Shown here: piece by piece, positions 24,826 to 36,563 of the stretch | Numbering within the stretch: position 1 is the stretch's first letter | Layout: each line of letters opens with the position of its first letter | The notes under the pieces: model-generated | Database searches by the model: none | Seen by the model: the letters and a program-made list of their open reading frames with translations, nothing else | What the model was told of the DNA's origin: nothing | Translations under genes and position numbers: made by a program | From: Herbidospora daliensis | GTDB taxonomy: Bacteria > Actinomycetota > Actinomycetes > Streptosporangiales > Streptosporangiaceae | NCBI RefSeq assembly: GCF_001570585.1 | Contig: NZ_BBXF01000005.1 | Location: 1,018,333 to 1,082,332, forward strand | Length of the DNA stretch: 64,000 nucleotides | Direction: 5' to 3'

Positions 24826-26214
24826 ATGAACGCTCCGCTCTCCGATTCCTTCGCCAACGGTGACGTCTCCTACTGGTACCGGGCGCTCGGCGTCCCCGAG
24901 CCCGCCCACCGCCTCGACGGCGACCTGCGGGCCGACGTGGCGATCGTCGGCGGCGGCTACACGGGCCTGTGGACCGCCTACTACCTGGTGAAGGCCGACC
25001 CCTCGCTGCACGTCGTCGTGCTGGAGAAGGAGTTCGCCGGGTTCGGCGCCTCGGGCCGCAACGGCGGCTGGCTGGCCGGGCTGCTGCCGGGCAGCCCCCG
25101 GCGCTACGCCCAGACCCACGGCGCGGAGGCCGCGCGGGCGTTCCAGCGGGAGTTGTTCACCGCCGTCGACGAGGTCATCTCCGTCTGCACGGCCGAGGGC
25201 ATCGACGCCGACGTGGTCAAGGGCGGGGTGCTGAACGTCGCCCGGACCCCGGCGCAGGCGCTGCGCCTGGAGCAGGAGGTCGAGGGGCAGCACGCCTGGG
25301 GCTGGGGGCCCGAGGACGTGGCGGTGGTGCCGGTCGCCGACCGCATCCGGGTCGAGGGGGCCCTCACGGCCTCCTGGAGCCCCCACTGCGCGCGGGTGCA
25401 GCCGGCGAAGCTCGCCAGGGGGCTGGCGGGGGTCGTCCAGAACCTGGGGGTCGAGCTCTACGAGGGCACCGAGGTGACCGGGATCGCGCCCGGCCGGGTG
25501 ACGACGGCGCGCGGCGCGGTCCGGGCCGACGTGATCCTGCGCTGCACCGAGGGCTTCACCGCGACGCTGAAGGACAACCACCGCGACTGGCTGCCGATGA
25601 ACAGCTCCATGATCGTCACCGAGCCGCTCCCGCGGAGCTTCTGGGACGAGGTCGGCTGGCAGGGCCACGAGCTCCTCGGCGACTTCGCCCACTACTACAT
25701 GTACGCCCAGCGCACCGCCGACGACCGCATCGCCTTCGGCGGCCGGGGCCGCCCCTACCTCTACGGCTCCCGGGTCGACGACCGGGGCCACACCCACGGC
25801 TGGACCGTCGACGCCCTGTGGCAGCTGCTGCTCGGCTTCTTCCCCGCCGCCCGCTCCACCCGGATCGCGCACGCCTGGTCGGGGGTGCTGGGCGTGCCGC
25901 GCGACTGGTGCGCCACCGTCGGCCTGGACCGTTCGACCGGCCTCGGCTGGGCCGGCGGCTACACCGGCCACGGCGTCACCGCCACCAACGTCGCCGGGCG
26001 CACCCTGCGCGACCTGGTGCTGGGCCGCGACACCCCTTTGACCGCGCTGCCCTGGGTGGGCCGCCGGGTGCGCAAGTGGGAGCCCGAGCCCCTGCGCTGG
26101 ACGGGGGTGCACGCGATGTACCGTCTCTACCGGCTCGCCGACGCCCGGGAGGCCGGGGGCGTGCCCCGCACGTCCGTGCTGGCCAGAATCGCCGACAAGA
26201 TCACAGGACACTGA
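24826..26214 (+). CDS. FAD-dependent oxidoreductase (DAO family, PuuB/OoxB-like)
   Basis: The 462-residue protein resembles gamma-glutamylputrescine oxidases and related amine/amino-acid oxidases: an N-terminal extension with SYWYRALG, the FAD motif ADVAIVGGGYTGLWTAYYL, FAGFGASGRNGGWLAG, and a C-terminal GLGWAGGYTGHGVTATNVAGRTL FAD-binding block. It should oxidise a C-N bond in an amine, releasing H2O2 and ammonia, but the substrate is unknown. ATG has AGGA about 8 bp upstream. Divergent from the ACT-GNAT gene, 1 bp before the amidohydrolase start. Confidence 0.87.
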   Translation: MNAPLSDSFANGDVSYWYRALGVPEPAHRLDGDLRADVAIVGGGYTGLWTAYYLVKADPSLHVVVLEKEFAGFGASGRNGGWLAGLLPGSPRRYAQTHGAEAARAFQRELFTAVDEVISVCTAEGIDADVVKGGVLNVARTPAQALRLEQEVEGQHAWGWGPEDVAVVPVADRIRVEGALTASWSPHCARVQPAKLARGLAGVVQNLGVELYEGTEVTGIAPGRVTTARGAVRADVILRCTEGFTATLKDNHRDWLPMNSSMIVTEPLPRSFWDEVGWQGHELLGDFAHYYMYAQRTADDRIAFGGRGRPYLYGSRVDDRGHTHGWTVDALWQLLLGFFPAARSTRIAHAWSGVLGVPRDWCATVGLDRSTGLGWAGGYTGHGVTATNVAGRTLRDLVLGRDTPLTALPWVGRRVRKWEPEPLRWTGVHAMYRLYRLADAREAGGVPRTSVLARIADKITGH

Positions 26215-26215
26215 A

Positions 26216-27805
26216 TTGACCGAGACCCTGTTCCACGGAGGCCGCGTCTTCACCCCCGGCGGCTTCGCCGAAGCGGCGCTCGTCCGCGACGGTGCCGTCG
26301 CCGCCGTGGGAACCCTCGACGACGTCAGAACCCCGGGCGCCGAGCCGTTCGACCTGGCCGGCGGCCTGCTGACGCCGGGATTCACCGACAGCCACGTCCA
26401 CCCGGTCCAGGCCGGCCTCGAACGGGCGCTGTGCGAGCTGTCGGAGGTGTACGGCCTGGACGCCTACCTCGGCGTGGTGGCGGAGTACGCCGCCGCCCAC
26501 CCCGACCGCGAATGGATCCAGGGCGGCGGCTGGGACATGGCCGCCTTCCCCGGCGGGCTGCCCCGCCGCGAGCAGCTCGACTTCCTCGACCGCCCGGCCT
26601 ACCTGATCCAGCGCGACCACCACGCGGCCTGGGTCAACACCCGCGCCCTGGAACGGGCGGGCATCACCAGAAACACCCCCGACCCCGCCGACGGGCGTAT
26701 CGAACGCGACCCCGACGGCACCCCGACCGGCGTCCTGCACGAGGGCGCGATGGACCTGGTCGGCCTGCTCACCCCCCGCCCCACCGCCGCCAACCAGGAG
26801 GCCGCGCTGCTGGACGCCCAGCGGCACCTGTTCTCCCTGGGCATCACGGGCTGGCAGGACGCCATCGTCGGCTCGTACGCGGGCTCCGACGACCAGCTGC
26901 CCACCTACCTGTCGGTGGCCGGGAAGGGCCTGCTGACGGCCCGCGTGGTGGCCGCGTTGTGGTGGGACCGCACGAAGGGCGCCGAGCAGATCCCCTCGCT
27001 GGTCGAACGCCGCGCCTCGGCGGAGGGCCTCGACCGCTTCCGCGCCGGCGCCGTCAAGATCATGCAGGACGGCATCGCCGAGAACTACACGGCGGCGGTG
27101 ATCGAGCCCTACTGCCGCTGCGGCGGCACGGGCCTCTCTTACGTCGATCCGGCCCTGCTGAAGACCCATGTGCGGGAGCTCGACGCCCTGGGCTTCCAGG
27201 TGCACTTCCACGCCATCGGCGAGCGCGCGGTCAGGGAGGTGCTCGACTCCCTGGAGGGCACCGACCCCGCCAACCGCCACCACATCGCGCACCTGCAGAT
27301 CATCACGCCCGACGACGTGCCCCGGTTCGCCAAGCTCGGCGCGGTCGCCAACCTCCAGCCGCTCTGGGCCGCCCACAGCCCCCAGATGGACGAACTGACC
27401 ATCCCCTACCTGGGCGAACCCCGGGCGTCGTGGCAGTACCCGTTCGGCGACCTGGTCGCCTCGGGCGCCCGGCTGGCGGCGGGGTCGGACTGGCCGGTGT
27501 CCTCGGCCAACCCCATCGAGGGCATGCACGTCGCGGTCAACCGGGTCGAGCCGCCCGCCTCCCACCACGCCGGGCACTCGGCGACCCCGTTCCTCCCGGG
27601 GCAGGCGCTCGACCTGCGGACGATCATGACGGCGTACACGGAGGGAAGCGCCTGGCTCAACGGGTCGCCGGCGGGCGTGATCGAACCGGGCCGGCCCGCC
27701 GACCTGGTCGTGCTCGACCGCGACCCCTTCGCCCAGCCCGCCGGGGAGATCGCCCTCACCGAGGTCAGGGCCACGTTCATCGACGGCCGGCAGGTCTTCG
27801 GATAA
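26216..27805 (+). CDS. Amidohydrolase 3 (YtcJ-like) metal-dependent hydrolase
   Basis: The 529-residue TIM-barrel amidohydrolase has FTDSHVHPVQAGLERALCE with the HxH metal ligands, QVHFHAIGERAVREVLDSLE with a further His, RHHIAHLQIITPDD, and LAAGSDWPVSSANPIEGM with the Asp ligand. These are typical of the DUF6282/YtcJ group (amidohydrolase 3), whose natural substrates are mostly unknown. The TTG start 1 bp after the oxidase stop makes a two-gene operon, perhaps for degrading an amide-containing amine. Confidence 0.88.
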   Translation: MTETLFHGGRVFTPGGFAEAALVRDGAVAAVGTLDDVRTPGAEPFDLAGGLLTPGFTDSHVHPVQAGLERALCELSEVYGLDAYLGVVAEYAAAHPDREWIQGGGWDMAAFPGGLPRREQLDFLDRPAYLIQRDHHAAWVNTRALERAGITRNTPDPADGRIERDPDGTPTGVLHEGAMDLVGLLTPRPTAANQEAALLDAQRHLFSLGITGWQDAIVGSYAGSDDQLPTYLSVAGKGLLTARVVAALWWDRTKGAEQIPSLVERRASAEGLDRFRAGAVKIMQDGIAENYTAAVIEPYCRCGGTGLSYVDPALLKTHVRELDALGFQVHFHAIGERAVREVLDSLEGTDPANRHHIAHLQIITPDDVPRFAKLGAVANLQPLWAAHSPQMDELTIPYLGEPRASWQYPFGDLVASGARLAAGSDWPVSSANPIEGMHVAVNRVEPPASHHAGHSATPFLPGQALDLRTIMTAYTEGSAWLNGSPAGVIEPGRPADLVVLDRDPFAQPAGEIALTEVRATFIDGRQVFG

Positions 27806-27810
27806 ACGAA

Positions 27811-27840
27811 ACGGCCCCGCTGCCTGCGCAGCGGGGCCGT
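27811..27840. terminator. Bidirectional hairpin terminator
   Basis: A 13-bp perfect stem (ACGGCCCCGCTGC / GCAGCGGGGCCGT) with a 4-base loop separates the amidohydrolase gene from the convergent rbpA. Confidence 0.85.
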
Positions 27841-27851
27841 TCCGGCGAGTC

Positions 27852-28199
27852 CTAGTAGATCGGACGCGAGGAGGAACGCAGCCGCTCCAGCGCCTCCGCG
27901 AGGATCTGCGCGCCGTCCTTGTCGCTCCGGCGCTCCTTCACGTAGGCAAGGTGGGTCTTGTAGGGCTCATTGCGCGGCGGAGCAGGCGGGTTGGCCTGGT
28001 CCTGACCGGCGGGCAGGCCGCAACGGGGGCAGTCCCAGAACTCGGGGACGGCCGCGTCACTGGCGAAACTGGGGCGCGTCTCGTGAAGATTCGCGCACCA
28101 GAAGGCGACACGCACTCGAGGGGCCGCCTCGCCGCGCTCGGCCTCGCCCATCGGGCCGGCTCCGACTCGACTGCCACGGATCGCGTTGCCACTACCCAC
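27852..28199 (-). CDS. rbpA: RNA polymerase-binding protein RbpA
   Basis: The 115-residue actinobacteria-specific protein binds sigma(A/HrdB) and RNA polymerase and stabilises open complexes. VAFWCANLHETRPSFASDAAVPEFWDCPRCGLPAG is the RbpA core with cysteines (WC, CPRC), and the C-terminal sigma-interaction helix GAQILAEALERLRSSSRP follows. It has a slightly long basic N-terminus. GTG start with GAGGAG 6 bp upstream. A TAGGGT box at 28249-28254 could give it its own promoter inside the secG-rbpA gap. Confidence 0.95.
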   Translation of the reverse strand: MGSGNAIRGSRVGAGPMGEAERGEAAPRVRVAFWCANLHETRPSFASDAAVPEFWDCPRCGLPAGQDQANPPAPPRNEPYKTHLAYVKERRSDKDGAQILAEALERLRSSSRPIY

Positions 28200-28271
28200 G
28201 GATTACTCCTCGCTCGATCGCCCCGCGGGGAACACGGGGAGAGAATGAACCCTATGTGACGCTTGGGGCTG

Positions 28272-28502
28272 CTACGGCTTGAGCAGCAGGCCGAGCGCGA
28301 TGATGCAGACGAACCACACGACGCCGGTGATGACCGTCAGACGGTCAAGGTTGCGCTCCACGACGGACGAACCGCCGAACGACGACGCGAAGCCGCCGCC
28401 GAACATGTCCGTCAGACCGCCACCCTTGCCCTTGTGGAGCAGAACCAGCAGCACCATGAGAGCGCTCGACAGAATGAGGGCGATGGAGATTCCGATAGTC
28501 AC
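28272..28502 (-). CDS. secG: Protein translocase subunit SecG
   Basis: The 76-residue protein has two transmembrane helices (SIALILSSALMVLLVLLHKG and VVWFVCIIALGLLL) separated by the SecG loop GKGGGLTDMFGGGFASSF. It associates with SecYE and aids preprotein translocation. GTG start. Located between tpiA and rbpA, the usual actinobacterial position. Confidence 0.95.
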   Translation of the reverse strand: MTIGISIALILSSALMVLLVLLHKGKGGGLTDMFGGGFASSFGGSSVVERNLDRLTVITGVVWFVCIIALGLLLKP

Positions 28503-28550
28503 GGCAGACCTTTTCCGGATAGCGCCTGAGCGGCATGACGATTCAAACGT

Positions 28551-28578
28551 GCTCTATGAGGGTACGACCTGGTGTCAA
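28551..28578 (-). promoter_or_regulatory. Candidate secG promoter
   Basis: On the minus strand TTGACA (28573-28578) is followed after 16 bp by TAGAGC (28551-28556), about 50 bp upstream of the secG GTG. The -35 is a perfect consensus match. This would let secG and rbpA be transcribed independently of the glycolytic genes. Confidence 0.55.
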
Positions 28579-28618
28579 GTCGCACCCCCATAATGACCCA
28601 GCTAGGCCGACATCTGCG

Positions 28619-29383
28619 CTAAAAACGGCAGATCTTCACGAACTCCGCCGGGTCGAGGCTCGCCCCACCGACGAGAGCGCCGTCGACGTCGGGCTGCGCC
28701 ATGATCCCCGCGATGTTGTCAGACTTCACCGAGCCTCCGTAGAGGATACGGACCGCGTCGGCGATTTCCGCGTCGTACAGCTCGGCGAGTCGCACGCGAA
28801 TCGCGCCGCAGACCTCCTGAGCGTCGTCGGGAGTGGCGACCTCGCCGGTCCCGATCGCCCAGACCGGCTCATAAGCGATCACGATCGTCTTCGCCTGCTC
28901 GGCCGACACGCCCTTGAGCGCGCCGTCGACCTGAGCGAGCGTGTGCTCGACCTGGTTGCCCGCCTGGCGGACCGGCAGGCCCTCGCCGACGCACAGGATC
29001 GGCGTCACCGAGTGCCGGTAGGCCGCCTGGACCTTGGCGTTGACCAGTGCGTCGTCCTCGGCGTGGTACTGCCGGCGCTCCGAGTGGCCGATCGCCACGA
29101 AGGTGCAGCCGAGCTTGCCGAGCATGGCGCCGGAGATCTCCCCGGTGTAGGCGCCGCCGTCGTGGGCGGACACGTCCTGGCCGCCGTAGACGATGCGGAG
29201 CCGGTCGCCGTCGACCAGCGTCTGGACGCTGCGCAGGTCGGTGAACGGCGGCAGCACCGCGACCTCGACCTTGTCGAAGTCCTTGTCGGTCAGGGAGAAG
29301 GCGAGTTCCTGAACCAGCTTGATCGCCTCAAGGTGGTTCTTGTTCATCTTCCAGTTGCCGGCGATGAGCGGCTTGCGGCTCAC
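28619..29383 (-). CDS. tpiA: Triosephosphate isomerase
   Basis: The 254-residue TIM barrel interconverts DHAP and [21 protein letters not shown] carries the catalytic Lys, [17 protein letters not shown] the electrophilic His, and [23 protein letters not shown] the catalytic Glu and phosphate loop. GTG start 1 bp after the pgk stop; last of gap-pgk-tpiA. Confidence 0.96.
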   Translation of the reverse strand: MSRKPLIAGNWKMNKNHLEAIKLVQELAFSLTDKDFDKVEVAVLPPFTDLRSVQTLVDGDRLRIVYGGQDVSAHDGGAYTGEISGAMLGKLGCTFVAIGHSERRQYHAEDDALVNAKVQAAYRHSVTPILCVGEGLPVRQAGNQVEHTLAQVDGALKGVSAEQAKTIVIAYEPVWAIGTGEVATPDDAQEVCGAIRVRLAELYDAEIADAVRILYGGSVKSDNIAGIMAQPDVDGALVGGASLDPAEFVKICRF

Positions 29384-29384
29384 G

Positions 29385-30571
29385 TCAGTCCTCCAGCGCG
29401 ATCAGGCCGGGCAGTTCCTTGCCCTCGAGGTATTCGAGAGAGGCGCCGCCGCCGGTCGAGATGTGCGAGAAGCCGTCTTCCGGCAGGCCGAGCTTGCGCA
29501 CCGCCGCGGCGGAGTCGCCGCCGCCGACCACGGTGAACGCCTCGGAGCGCACGAGCGCCTCGGCGACGGCGCGGGTGCCGCCCGAGAACGCCTCGAACTC
29601 GAACACGCCCATCGGGCCGTTCCAGAACACGGTCTTGGCGTCGGACAGCTTCTGGGCGAACAGCTCGCGGGTGCGCGGGCCGATGTCCAGGCCCTCACGG
29701 TCGGCCGGGATGGCCGTGGCGTCGACGACCTCGTACTCGGCGTCCTCGGCGAACTCGGTCGCGGCGAGGATGTCGACCGGCAGGACCAGCTCGACGCCGC
29801 GCGAGGCGGCCTCGTTCAGGAACCCGCGGACGGTGTCGAGCTGCTCCTCCTGCAGGAGGGACTTGCCGACCTCGTAGCCCTGGGCCTTGAGGAAGGTGTA
29901 GGCCATGCCGCCGCCGATGAGCAGGCGGTCGACCTTGGTCAGCAGGTTCGCGATGACCTTGAGCTTGTCGGAGACCTTCGCGCCGCCCAGCACGACCGCG
30001 TAGGGGCGGGCCGGGTCTTCGGTCAGCTTCTTCAGCACCTCGACCTCGGCGGCGATCAGGCCGCCGACGGCGTGGGGAAGCTGCTGCGGCACGTCGTAGA
30101 CCGAGGCGTGCTTGCGGTGGACCGCTCCGAAGCCGTCGCCGACGTAGAGGTCGGCGAGCATGGCCAGGCGGGCCGCGAACTCGGCGCGGGCGGCGTCGTC
30201 CTTGGACTCCTCGCCCGGCTCGTAGCGCAGGTTCTCCAGCAGGGCCACCTGGCCCTCTTCCAGCGCCGCGACGGTGGCGCGGGCGGAGTCGCCCACCACG
30301 TCGGCGGCGAAGGCGACCGGCTCGCCCAGCAGCTCGGAGAGCCGCGCGGCCACGGGGGCCAGCGAGAACTCCGGCTTGACCTGGCCCTTGGGACGGCCCA
30401 GGTGAGCGCAGACGATCACCTTGGCGCCCTTGCCGGCCAGCTCCTTGATCGTCGGGAGCGAGGCGCGGATGCGGCCGTCATCGGTGATCACGTCCCCGTC
30501 GAGGGGAACGTTCAGGTCGGCGCGCACCAGGACGCGCCGACCCTTCACGTCGAGCTCGTCGAGACCACGCA

Positions 30572-30572
<1 letters not shown>
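29385..30572 (-). CDS. pgk: Phosphoglycerate kinase
   Basis: The 395-residue two-domain enzyme produces ATP from 1,3-bisphosphoglycerate. [22 protein letters not shown] is the family signature, [10 protein letters not shown] and [10 protein letters not shown] follow, and the C-terminal nucleotide site shows [18 protein letters not shown] and [15 protein letters not shown]. The ATG at 30572 shares one base with the gap stop (TGATG), so translation is coupled. Confidence 0.96.
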
Positions 30573-31657
<1,085 letters not shown>

Positions 31658-31686
31658 GTGGGTCTGCCGCAGGGCGGCACAGCGTA

Positions 31687-31714
31687 AGAAAGCCGCAAAG
31701 CGGGGCGACTTTCT
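31687..31714 (-). terminator. Possible hairpin after whiA
   Basis: AGAAAG-CCGC-AAA-GCGG...CTTTCT gives a nested imperfect stem about 30 bp downstream of the whiA stop. It would separate whiA from gap transcription. Confidence 0.4.
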
Positions 31715-31741
31715 GTAAAAAATCGCGCCGTAACCGGGGCT

Positions 31742-32722
31742 TCAGCCGCTCAGCATGTCGGCGGTGAGGCTCGCCTCGGTGGTCGGCAGGCCGAGGTCCT
31801 GGGCCCGCTTGTCGGCCATGGCGAGCAGGCGGCGGATGCGGCCGGCGATGGCGTCCTTCGTCAGCGGCGGGTCGGCGATCTGGCCCAGTTCCTCCAGTGA
31901 CGCCTGCTTGTGCTCCACGCGGAGCCGCCCGGCGATCACGAGGTGCTCGGGGGCGTCGTCGCCGAGGATCTCCAGGGCCCGCTGGACACGCGCCCCGGCG
32001 GCCACGGCCGCGCGGGCCGAGCGGCGCAGGTTGGCGTCGTCGAAGTTGGCGAGGCGGTTGGCGGTGGCCCGGACCTCGCGCCGCATCCGGCGCTCCTCCC
32101 AGGCCAGCACGCTGTCGTGGGCGCCCAGGCGGGTCAGCAGGGCGCTGATGGCGTCGCCGTCGCGGACCACCACGCGGTCGACGCCGCGCACCTCGCGCGC
32201 CTTGGCGTGGATCTTCAGGCGGCGGGCCGACCCGACCAGCGCCAGGGCGGCCTCGGGGCCGGGGCAGGTCACCTCGAGCGACATCGACCGGCCCGGCTCG
32301 GTCAGCGAGCCGTGGGCCAGGAACGCCCCCCGCCAGGCGGCCTCGGCGTCGCACGTCGCTCCTGACACGACCTGTCGAGGCAGGCCCCGAACCGGGCGGC
32401 CGTGGTTGTCGATCAAACCGGTCTGCCGCGCCAGCGCCTCGCCGTCCTTGTAGACCCGGACGACGTAGCGGGAGCCCTTTCTGAGCCCGGCCGGGGCCAG
32501 CACCAGGACCTCGGCCTTGTGGCCGAACACCTCGCCAATGTCCTTGATCAGGCGGCGGGCCGTCACGTTGGTGTCGAGCTCGGCCTCGATCACGATCCGG
32601 CCGCCCACCAGATGGAGCCCGCTGGCGAACCTCAGCAGCGTCGACACCTCGGCCTTGCGGCAGCAGGGCTTCAGCACCGGCAGACGGCTCAGCTCGTCTT
32701 TTACCACGCCTGTCATGGCCAT
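31742..32722 (-). CDS. whiA: Sporulation/cell-division transcription factor WhiA
   Basis: The 326-residue protein begins [16 protein letters not shown] and carries an N-terminal LAGLIDADG-like degenerate homing-endonuclease domain ([20 protein letters not shown]) and a C-terminal helix-turn-helix ([28 protein letters not shown]). In Streptomyces WhiA acts with WhiB to activate ftsZ, parB and other division genes. ATG at 32722 has GGAGGA upstream and matches the conserved N-terminus. Member of the uvrC-rapZ-yvcK-whiA operon. Confidence 0.96.
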   Translation of the reverse strand: MAMTGVVKDELSRLPVLKPCCRKAEVSTLLRFASGLHLVGGRIVIEAELDTNVTARRLIKDIGEVFGHKAEVLVLAPAGLRKGSRYVVRVYKDGEALARQTGLIDNHGRPVRGLPRQVVSGATCDAEAAWRGAFLAHGSLTEPGRSMSLEVTCPGPEAALALVGSARRLKIHAKAREVRGVDRVVVRDGDAISALLTRLGAHDSVLAWEERRMRREVRATANRLANFDDANLRRSARAAVAAGARVQRALEILGDDAPEHLVIAGRLRVEHKQASLEELGQIADPPLTKDAIAGRIRRLLAMADKRAQDLGLPTTEASLTADMLSG

Positions 32723-32785
32723 TAGCGCGTGTCCTCCCCCAAACAGACTATGGCCGTTAGTCTCTCGCACGCTGACTAGGGGGTA

Positions 32786-33733
32786 TCACCGCTTCTCGCG
32801 GAAAATCTCGTCCAGGACAGCGGCAAGGCGTGGTGCGTCGTGCCTGGGAGATCCGTCAGAGGCGCCCACATCCGCCAATACCAGACGCCCCCCGAGGGCC
32901 ACCACGGCCTTCTCCAGTTCGCCCGGTTCGGGAACCACGCCCCGATCTGCGACGACGGCGTCGATGAGCAGCCCCGGCGCGTGGTCGCGGAGCACCTCGA
33001 GGTGGTTCTCGGGCGAGAAGCCGTCGGTCTCCCCCGGCTGGGGAGCCAGGTTGAGGATGACCAGCCGCCGGGCGCTGGTGGTCGCCAGCGCCCTGGCCAG
33101 GCCCGGCACCTTCAGGTGCGGCAGCACGCTGGTGAACCAGGAGCCCGGCCCGAACACCACCCAGTCGGCCTCGTGGATGGCGCCGACCGCCTCGGGAGAC
33201 ACCGGCGGATCGGATGGAACGAGCGAAATCGCCCGCACACGACCGGGCGTGAGGGCGCATGCGACCTGCCCCCGGACGGTCGTGACCGTGCCGTCGAGCT
33301 CGACCTCGGCCTGGATGTCGAGCGGCACCGAGGCCATCGGCAGCACCCGCCCGTGGGCGCCGAGGAGGCGGCCGACCCACTCGAGCGCCTTGACAGGGTC
33401 GTCAAGGAGCTCCCAGAGCGCCACGATGAGCAGGTTGCCGACCGCGTGTCCCTGCAGGTCGCCTTCGCCGTGGAAACGGTGCTGGACGACCCGGGACCAC
33501 GTCTGGCCCCACTCGTCGTCGCCGCAGAGCGCGGCCAGCGCCATGCGCAGGTCGCCGGGCGGCAGCACGCCGAGCTCGCGGCGCAGCCGGCCGCTGGAGC
33601 CGCCGTCGTCGGCGACCGTGACGACCGCGGTGAGGTCGGTGGTGACCCGGCGCAGGGCCGAGAGCGAGGCGTGCAGACCGTGGCCGCCTCCGAGCGCTAC
33701 GACCCTCGGTCTCCCGGGGTCGCCGTCACTCAC
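32786..33733 (-). CDS. yvcK: YvcK/CofD-like (gluconeogenesis factor) family protein
   Basis: The 315-residue protein has VVALGGGHGLHASLSALRR at the N-terminus and TVADDGGSSGRLRRELG, the nucleotide-sugar (UDP-GlcNAc)-binding motifs of YvcK. In Firmicutes and mycobacteria this family (CuvA) links cell-wall precursor synthesis with carbon source use. GTG start overlaps the rapZ stop by 4 bp. The nearby DasR-like site on gap is interesting because both concern GlcNAc metabolites. Confidence 0.93.
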   Translation of the reverse strand: MSDGDPGRPRVVALGGGHGLHASLSALRRVTTDLTAVVTVADDGGSSGRLRRELGVLPPGDLRMALAALCGDDEWGQTWSRVVQHRFHGEGDLQGHAVGNLLIVALWELLDDPVKALEWVGRLLGAHGRVLPMASVPLDIQAEVELDGTVTTVRGQVACALTPGRVRAISLVPSDPPVSPEAVGAIHEADWVVFGPGSWFTSVLPHLKVPGLARALATTSARRLVILNLAPQPGETDGFSPENHLEVLRDHAPGLLIDAVVADRGVVPEPGELEKAVVALGGRLVLADVGASDGSPRHDAPRLAAVLDEIFREKR

Positions 33734-34614
33734 TCGCGACCCACATCGCGGTGGCTGACCTGGACGTCCATGCCGCGTTCGCGCAGCCGCGCGCCGAGCT
33801 GCTCGGACATGGCGACGCTGCGGTGCTTGCCGCCGGTGCAGCCGACGGCGAGGGTGGCGTAGCCCTTGCCCTCGCGGGTGTAACCGGCGGCGACGACGCC
33901 GAAGACCTCCTCGTAGCCGTCGAGGAACTCCTTGGCGCCGGGCTGGCTGAGCACATATTCCCTCACCGGAACGTCGAGACCGTTCATCGGCCGCAGTTCC
34001 GGCACCCAGTGAGGGTTGGGCAGGAAACGGCAGTCGACCACGAGGTCGGCATCGACCGGAAGGCCGTATTTGTAACCGAACGACACCACGTTGACCTTAA
34101 GGCCTGGCCGGTCCTCCCCGCCGAAGAACGAGACGATCTTCTTGCGGAGTTCGTGGACGTTGAGCTTGGAGGTGTCGATCACCAGGTCGGCGTTGGCCCG
34201 GACCTCGCGCAGGATGCCCCGCTCGCGATCGATCCCGTCGACCAGGCGGTTCTCCCCCTGGAGCGGGTGGGGCCTGCGGACGTTCTCGAACCGGCGCACC
34301 AGCTCGTCGTCGCTGGCCTCCAGGAACACCACGCGGACCTCGACGCCCCGCCCGTCGAGCTCCTCGATGGCGGCGTTGAGGTCGGTGGTGAACGCCAGCG
34401 ACCGCACGTCGACGACGGCCGCGACGTGGTCGGCGGCCAGCTTCACCCGCCCGGCCTCCTCGGCCAGCGAGAACAGCAGGCCGGGCGGCAGGTTGTCGAT
34501 GACGAACCAGCCCAGGTCCTCCAGCGCCTTGGCCGCGGTGCTGCGCCCCGCACCGGACATGCCGGTGACGATCACGAATCCCGGCTCGCCGGTGCCGTCG
34601 TTGGTGTCGGTCAT
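33730..34614 (-). CDS. rapZ: RNase adapter / nucleotide-binding protein RapZ (YvcJ)
   Basis: The 294-residue P-loop protein has the Walker [18 protein letters not shown] (Arg replaces the usual Lys), DNLPPGLL, and a C-terminal domain with [17 protein letters not shown]. In E. coli RapZ senses GlcN6P and delivers GlmZ to RNase E; in Gram-positives the role is less clear. The ATG overlaps the uvrC stop (ATGA) and its stop overlaps yvcK, so the trio is translationally coupled. Confidence 0.94.
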   Translation of the reverse strand: MTDTNDGTGEPGFVIVTGMSGAGRSTAAKALEDLGWFVIDNLPPGLLFSLAEEAGRVKLAADHVAAVVDVRSLAFTTDLNAAIEELDGRGVEVRVVFLEASDDELVRRFENVRRPHPLQGENRLVDGIDRERGILREVRANADLVIDTSKLNVHELRKKIVSFFGGEDRPGLKVNVVSFGYKYGLPVDADLVVDCRFLPNPHWVPELRPMNGLDVPVREYVLSQPGAKEFLDGYEEVFGVVAAGYTREGKGYATLAVGCTGGKHRSVAMSEQLGARLRERGMDVQVSHRDVGRE

Positions 34615-36512
34615 GCGTTCTCCCCCTTCAACGCCGCGACGATGGCCTCGGCCGTCGCCGGCCCGATGCCGGGAACCTCGCATATCTCGGCGGCCGTCGC
34701 GTCACCTAGGCGTTTCACGGAGCCGAAGTGACGGAGAAGAGCCTGCCGCCGGGCGGGACCGAGACCGGGGACCGCGTCCAGAGCGCTCTCTTTGAGCGAT
34801 CGGGACCTCTTGGCACGATGGTAGGTGATCGCGAAGCGATGCGCTTCGTCACGGAGCCGCTGCAGAAGGTAGAGGGCCTCGCTGGTGCGCGGCAGGATCA
34901 CCGGCTGGTCGTCGCCCGGCAGCCAGACCTCTTCGAGGCGCTTGGCCAGGCCGCACACCGCGACGTCGTCGATGCCGAGCTCGTCGAGGGCCCGCTGGGC
35001 GGCCGCCGCCTGCGCCGGACCGCCGTCGACGACGACCAGGTTGGGCGGGTAGGCGAACTTGCGCGGCCGGCCGGTCTCGGGGTCGATCGGCTCGCCCGTC
35101 GGTTCGCCGCCGAGCTCGCCGGTGGCGCTGCGCTCCTCGAGGTAGCGGCGGAAACGCCGGGTGATGACCTCGTGGATGGACGCGACGTCGCCTTCGGCGG
35201 ATTTGATCTGGAACCGCCGGTATTCGCTTTTACGGGCCAGCCCGTCTTCGAAGACGACCATCGAGGCGACCACGTTGGTGCCCTGGATGTGGGAGACGTC
35301 GTAACACTCGACGCGCAGCGGCGCCTGGTCGAGCGCGAGCCCCTCGGCGAGTTCCTGGAGGGCCTTGCTGCGGGAGGTCAGGTCGCTGGAGCGGCGCAGC
35401 TTGTGCTGGGTGAGCGCCTCTTTGGCGTTGCGCTCGACGGTCTCCATGAGCGCCTTCTTGTCGCCGCGCTGCGGCACCCGCACCTGGACGCGGGCGCCCC
35501 GCGCCTCGGAGAGCAGCTCGACCACGGCGTCGAGGTCGGGCGGGTTGGCCGGCACGAGGATCTCGCGCGGGATCTCGGCCTCGGAGTACATCTGGATGAG
35601 GAAGTGCTCGACCAGGTCGCCGGACGAGGACTCCTCGACCTTGTCGACGACCCACCCGCGCTGCCCCCGGATGCGCCCGCCGCGCACGTAGAAGACCTGG
35701 ACGGCCGCCTCGAGGTCGTCTTCGGCCAGCGCCACCACGTCGGCGTCGGTGGCGTCGCCGAGCACCACGGCCTGCTTCTCCAGCGCCTTCTGCAGGGCCT
35801 GGACGTCGTCGCGCAGCCGCGCCGCGCGTTCGTACTCCTCGACGGCGGCGGCCTCGCGCATCTCCTGTTCGATGCGCCGGATGAAGCGGGTGGTGTTGCC
35901 GGCCATGAAGTCGCAGAAGTCCTCGGCCAGCTCGCGGTGCTCCTCGGGGGTCACCCGGCCGACGCAGGGCGCCGAGCACTTGTCGATGTAGCCGAGCAGG
36001 CACGGCCGCCCGATCTGCCCGGCCCGCTTGAACACCCCCGCCGAGCAGGTGCGCACCGGGAAGACCCGCAGCAGCAGGTCGACGGTCTCGCGGATGGCCC
36101 AGGCGTGGCTGTAGGGCCCGAAGTAGCGGGTGCCCTTGCGCTTGGCGCCGCGCATGACCTGGACGCGGGGGAACTCGTCGGACATCGTCACGGCGAGGTA
36201 GGGATAGGACTTGTCGTCGCGGTACTTGACGTTGAAGTGGGGGTCGAACTCCTTGATCCAGGAGTATTCGAGCTGGAGGGCCTCGACCTCGGTGCCGACG
36301 ACGGTCCAGTCGACGCGGGCGGCGGTGGTCAGCATCGACTGCGTGCGGAAGTGGAGGCTCGCGAAGTCGGCGAAGTAGGAGTTCAGTCGTTGCCGCAGGC
36401 TCTTCGCCTTGCCCACGTAGATCACCCGGCCGGAGGGATCCCTGAAACGGTAGACGCCGGGGGACTCGGGGATCGATCCGGGTGCGGGCCGATAGGTTGC
36501 CGGATCAGCCAC
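34611..36512 (-). CDS. uvrC: UvrABC system protein C
   Basis: The 633-residue nucleotide excision repair endonuclease has an N-terminal GIY-YIG nuclease ([21 protein letters not shown]), a UVR interaction helix ([21 protein letters not shown]), the RNase H-like nuclease domain ([23 protein letters not shown]) and tandem HhH motifs at the C-terminus ([36 protein letters not shown]). GTG at 36512 is preferred; a TTG two codons upstream (36518) is in frame. First gene of the uvrC-rapZ-yvcK-whiA operon. Confidence 0.96.
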   Translation of the reverse strand: MADPATYRPAPGSIPESPGVYRFRDPSGRVIYVGKAKSLRQRLNSYFADFASLHFRTQSMLTTAARVDWTVVGTEVEALQLEYSWIKEFDPHFNVKYRDDKSYPYLAVTMSDEFPRVQVMRGAKRKGTRYFGPYSHAWAIRETVDLLLRVFPVRTCSAGVFKRAGQIGRPCLLGYIDKCSAPCVGRVTPEEHRELAEDFCDFMAGNTTRFIRRIEQEMREAAAVEEYERAARLRDDVQALQKALEKQAVVLGDATDADVVALAEDDLEAAVQVFYVRGGRIRGQRGWVVDKVEESSSGDLVEHFLIQMYSEAEIPREILVPANPPDLDAVVELLSEARGARVQVRVPQRGDKKALMETVERNAKEALTQHKLRRSSDLTSRSKALQELAEGLALDQAPLRVECYDVSHIQGTNVVASMVVFEDGLARKSEYRRFQIKSAEGDVASIHEVITRRFRRYLEERSATGELGGEPTGEPIDPETGRPRKFAYPPNLVVVDGGPAQAAAAQRALDELGIDDVAVCGLAKRLEEVWLPGDDQPVILPRTSEALYLLQRLRDEAHRFAITYHRAKRSRSLKESALDAVPGLGPARRQALLRHFGSVKRLGDATAAEICEVPGIGPATAEAIVAALKGENA

Positions 36513-36563
36513 CCCCAAAGACTATCCGCCCCCGCTGACATTCCGATTCCATGATCGACGACA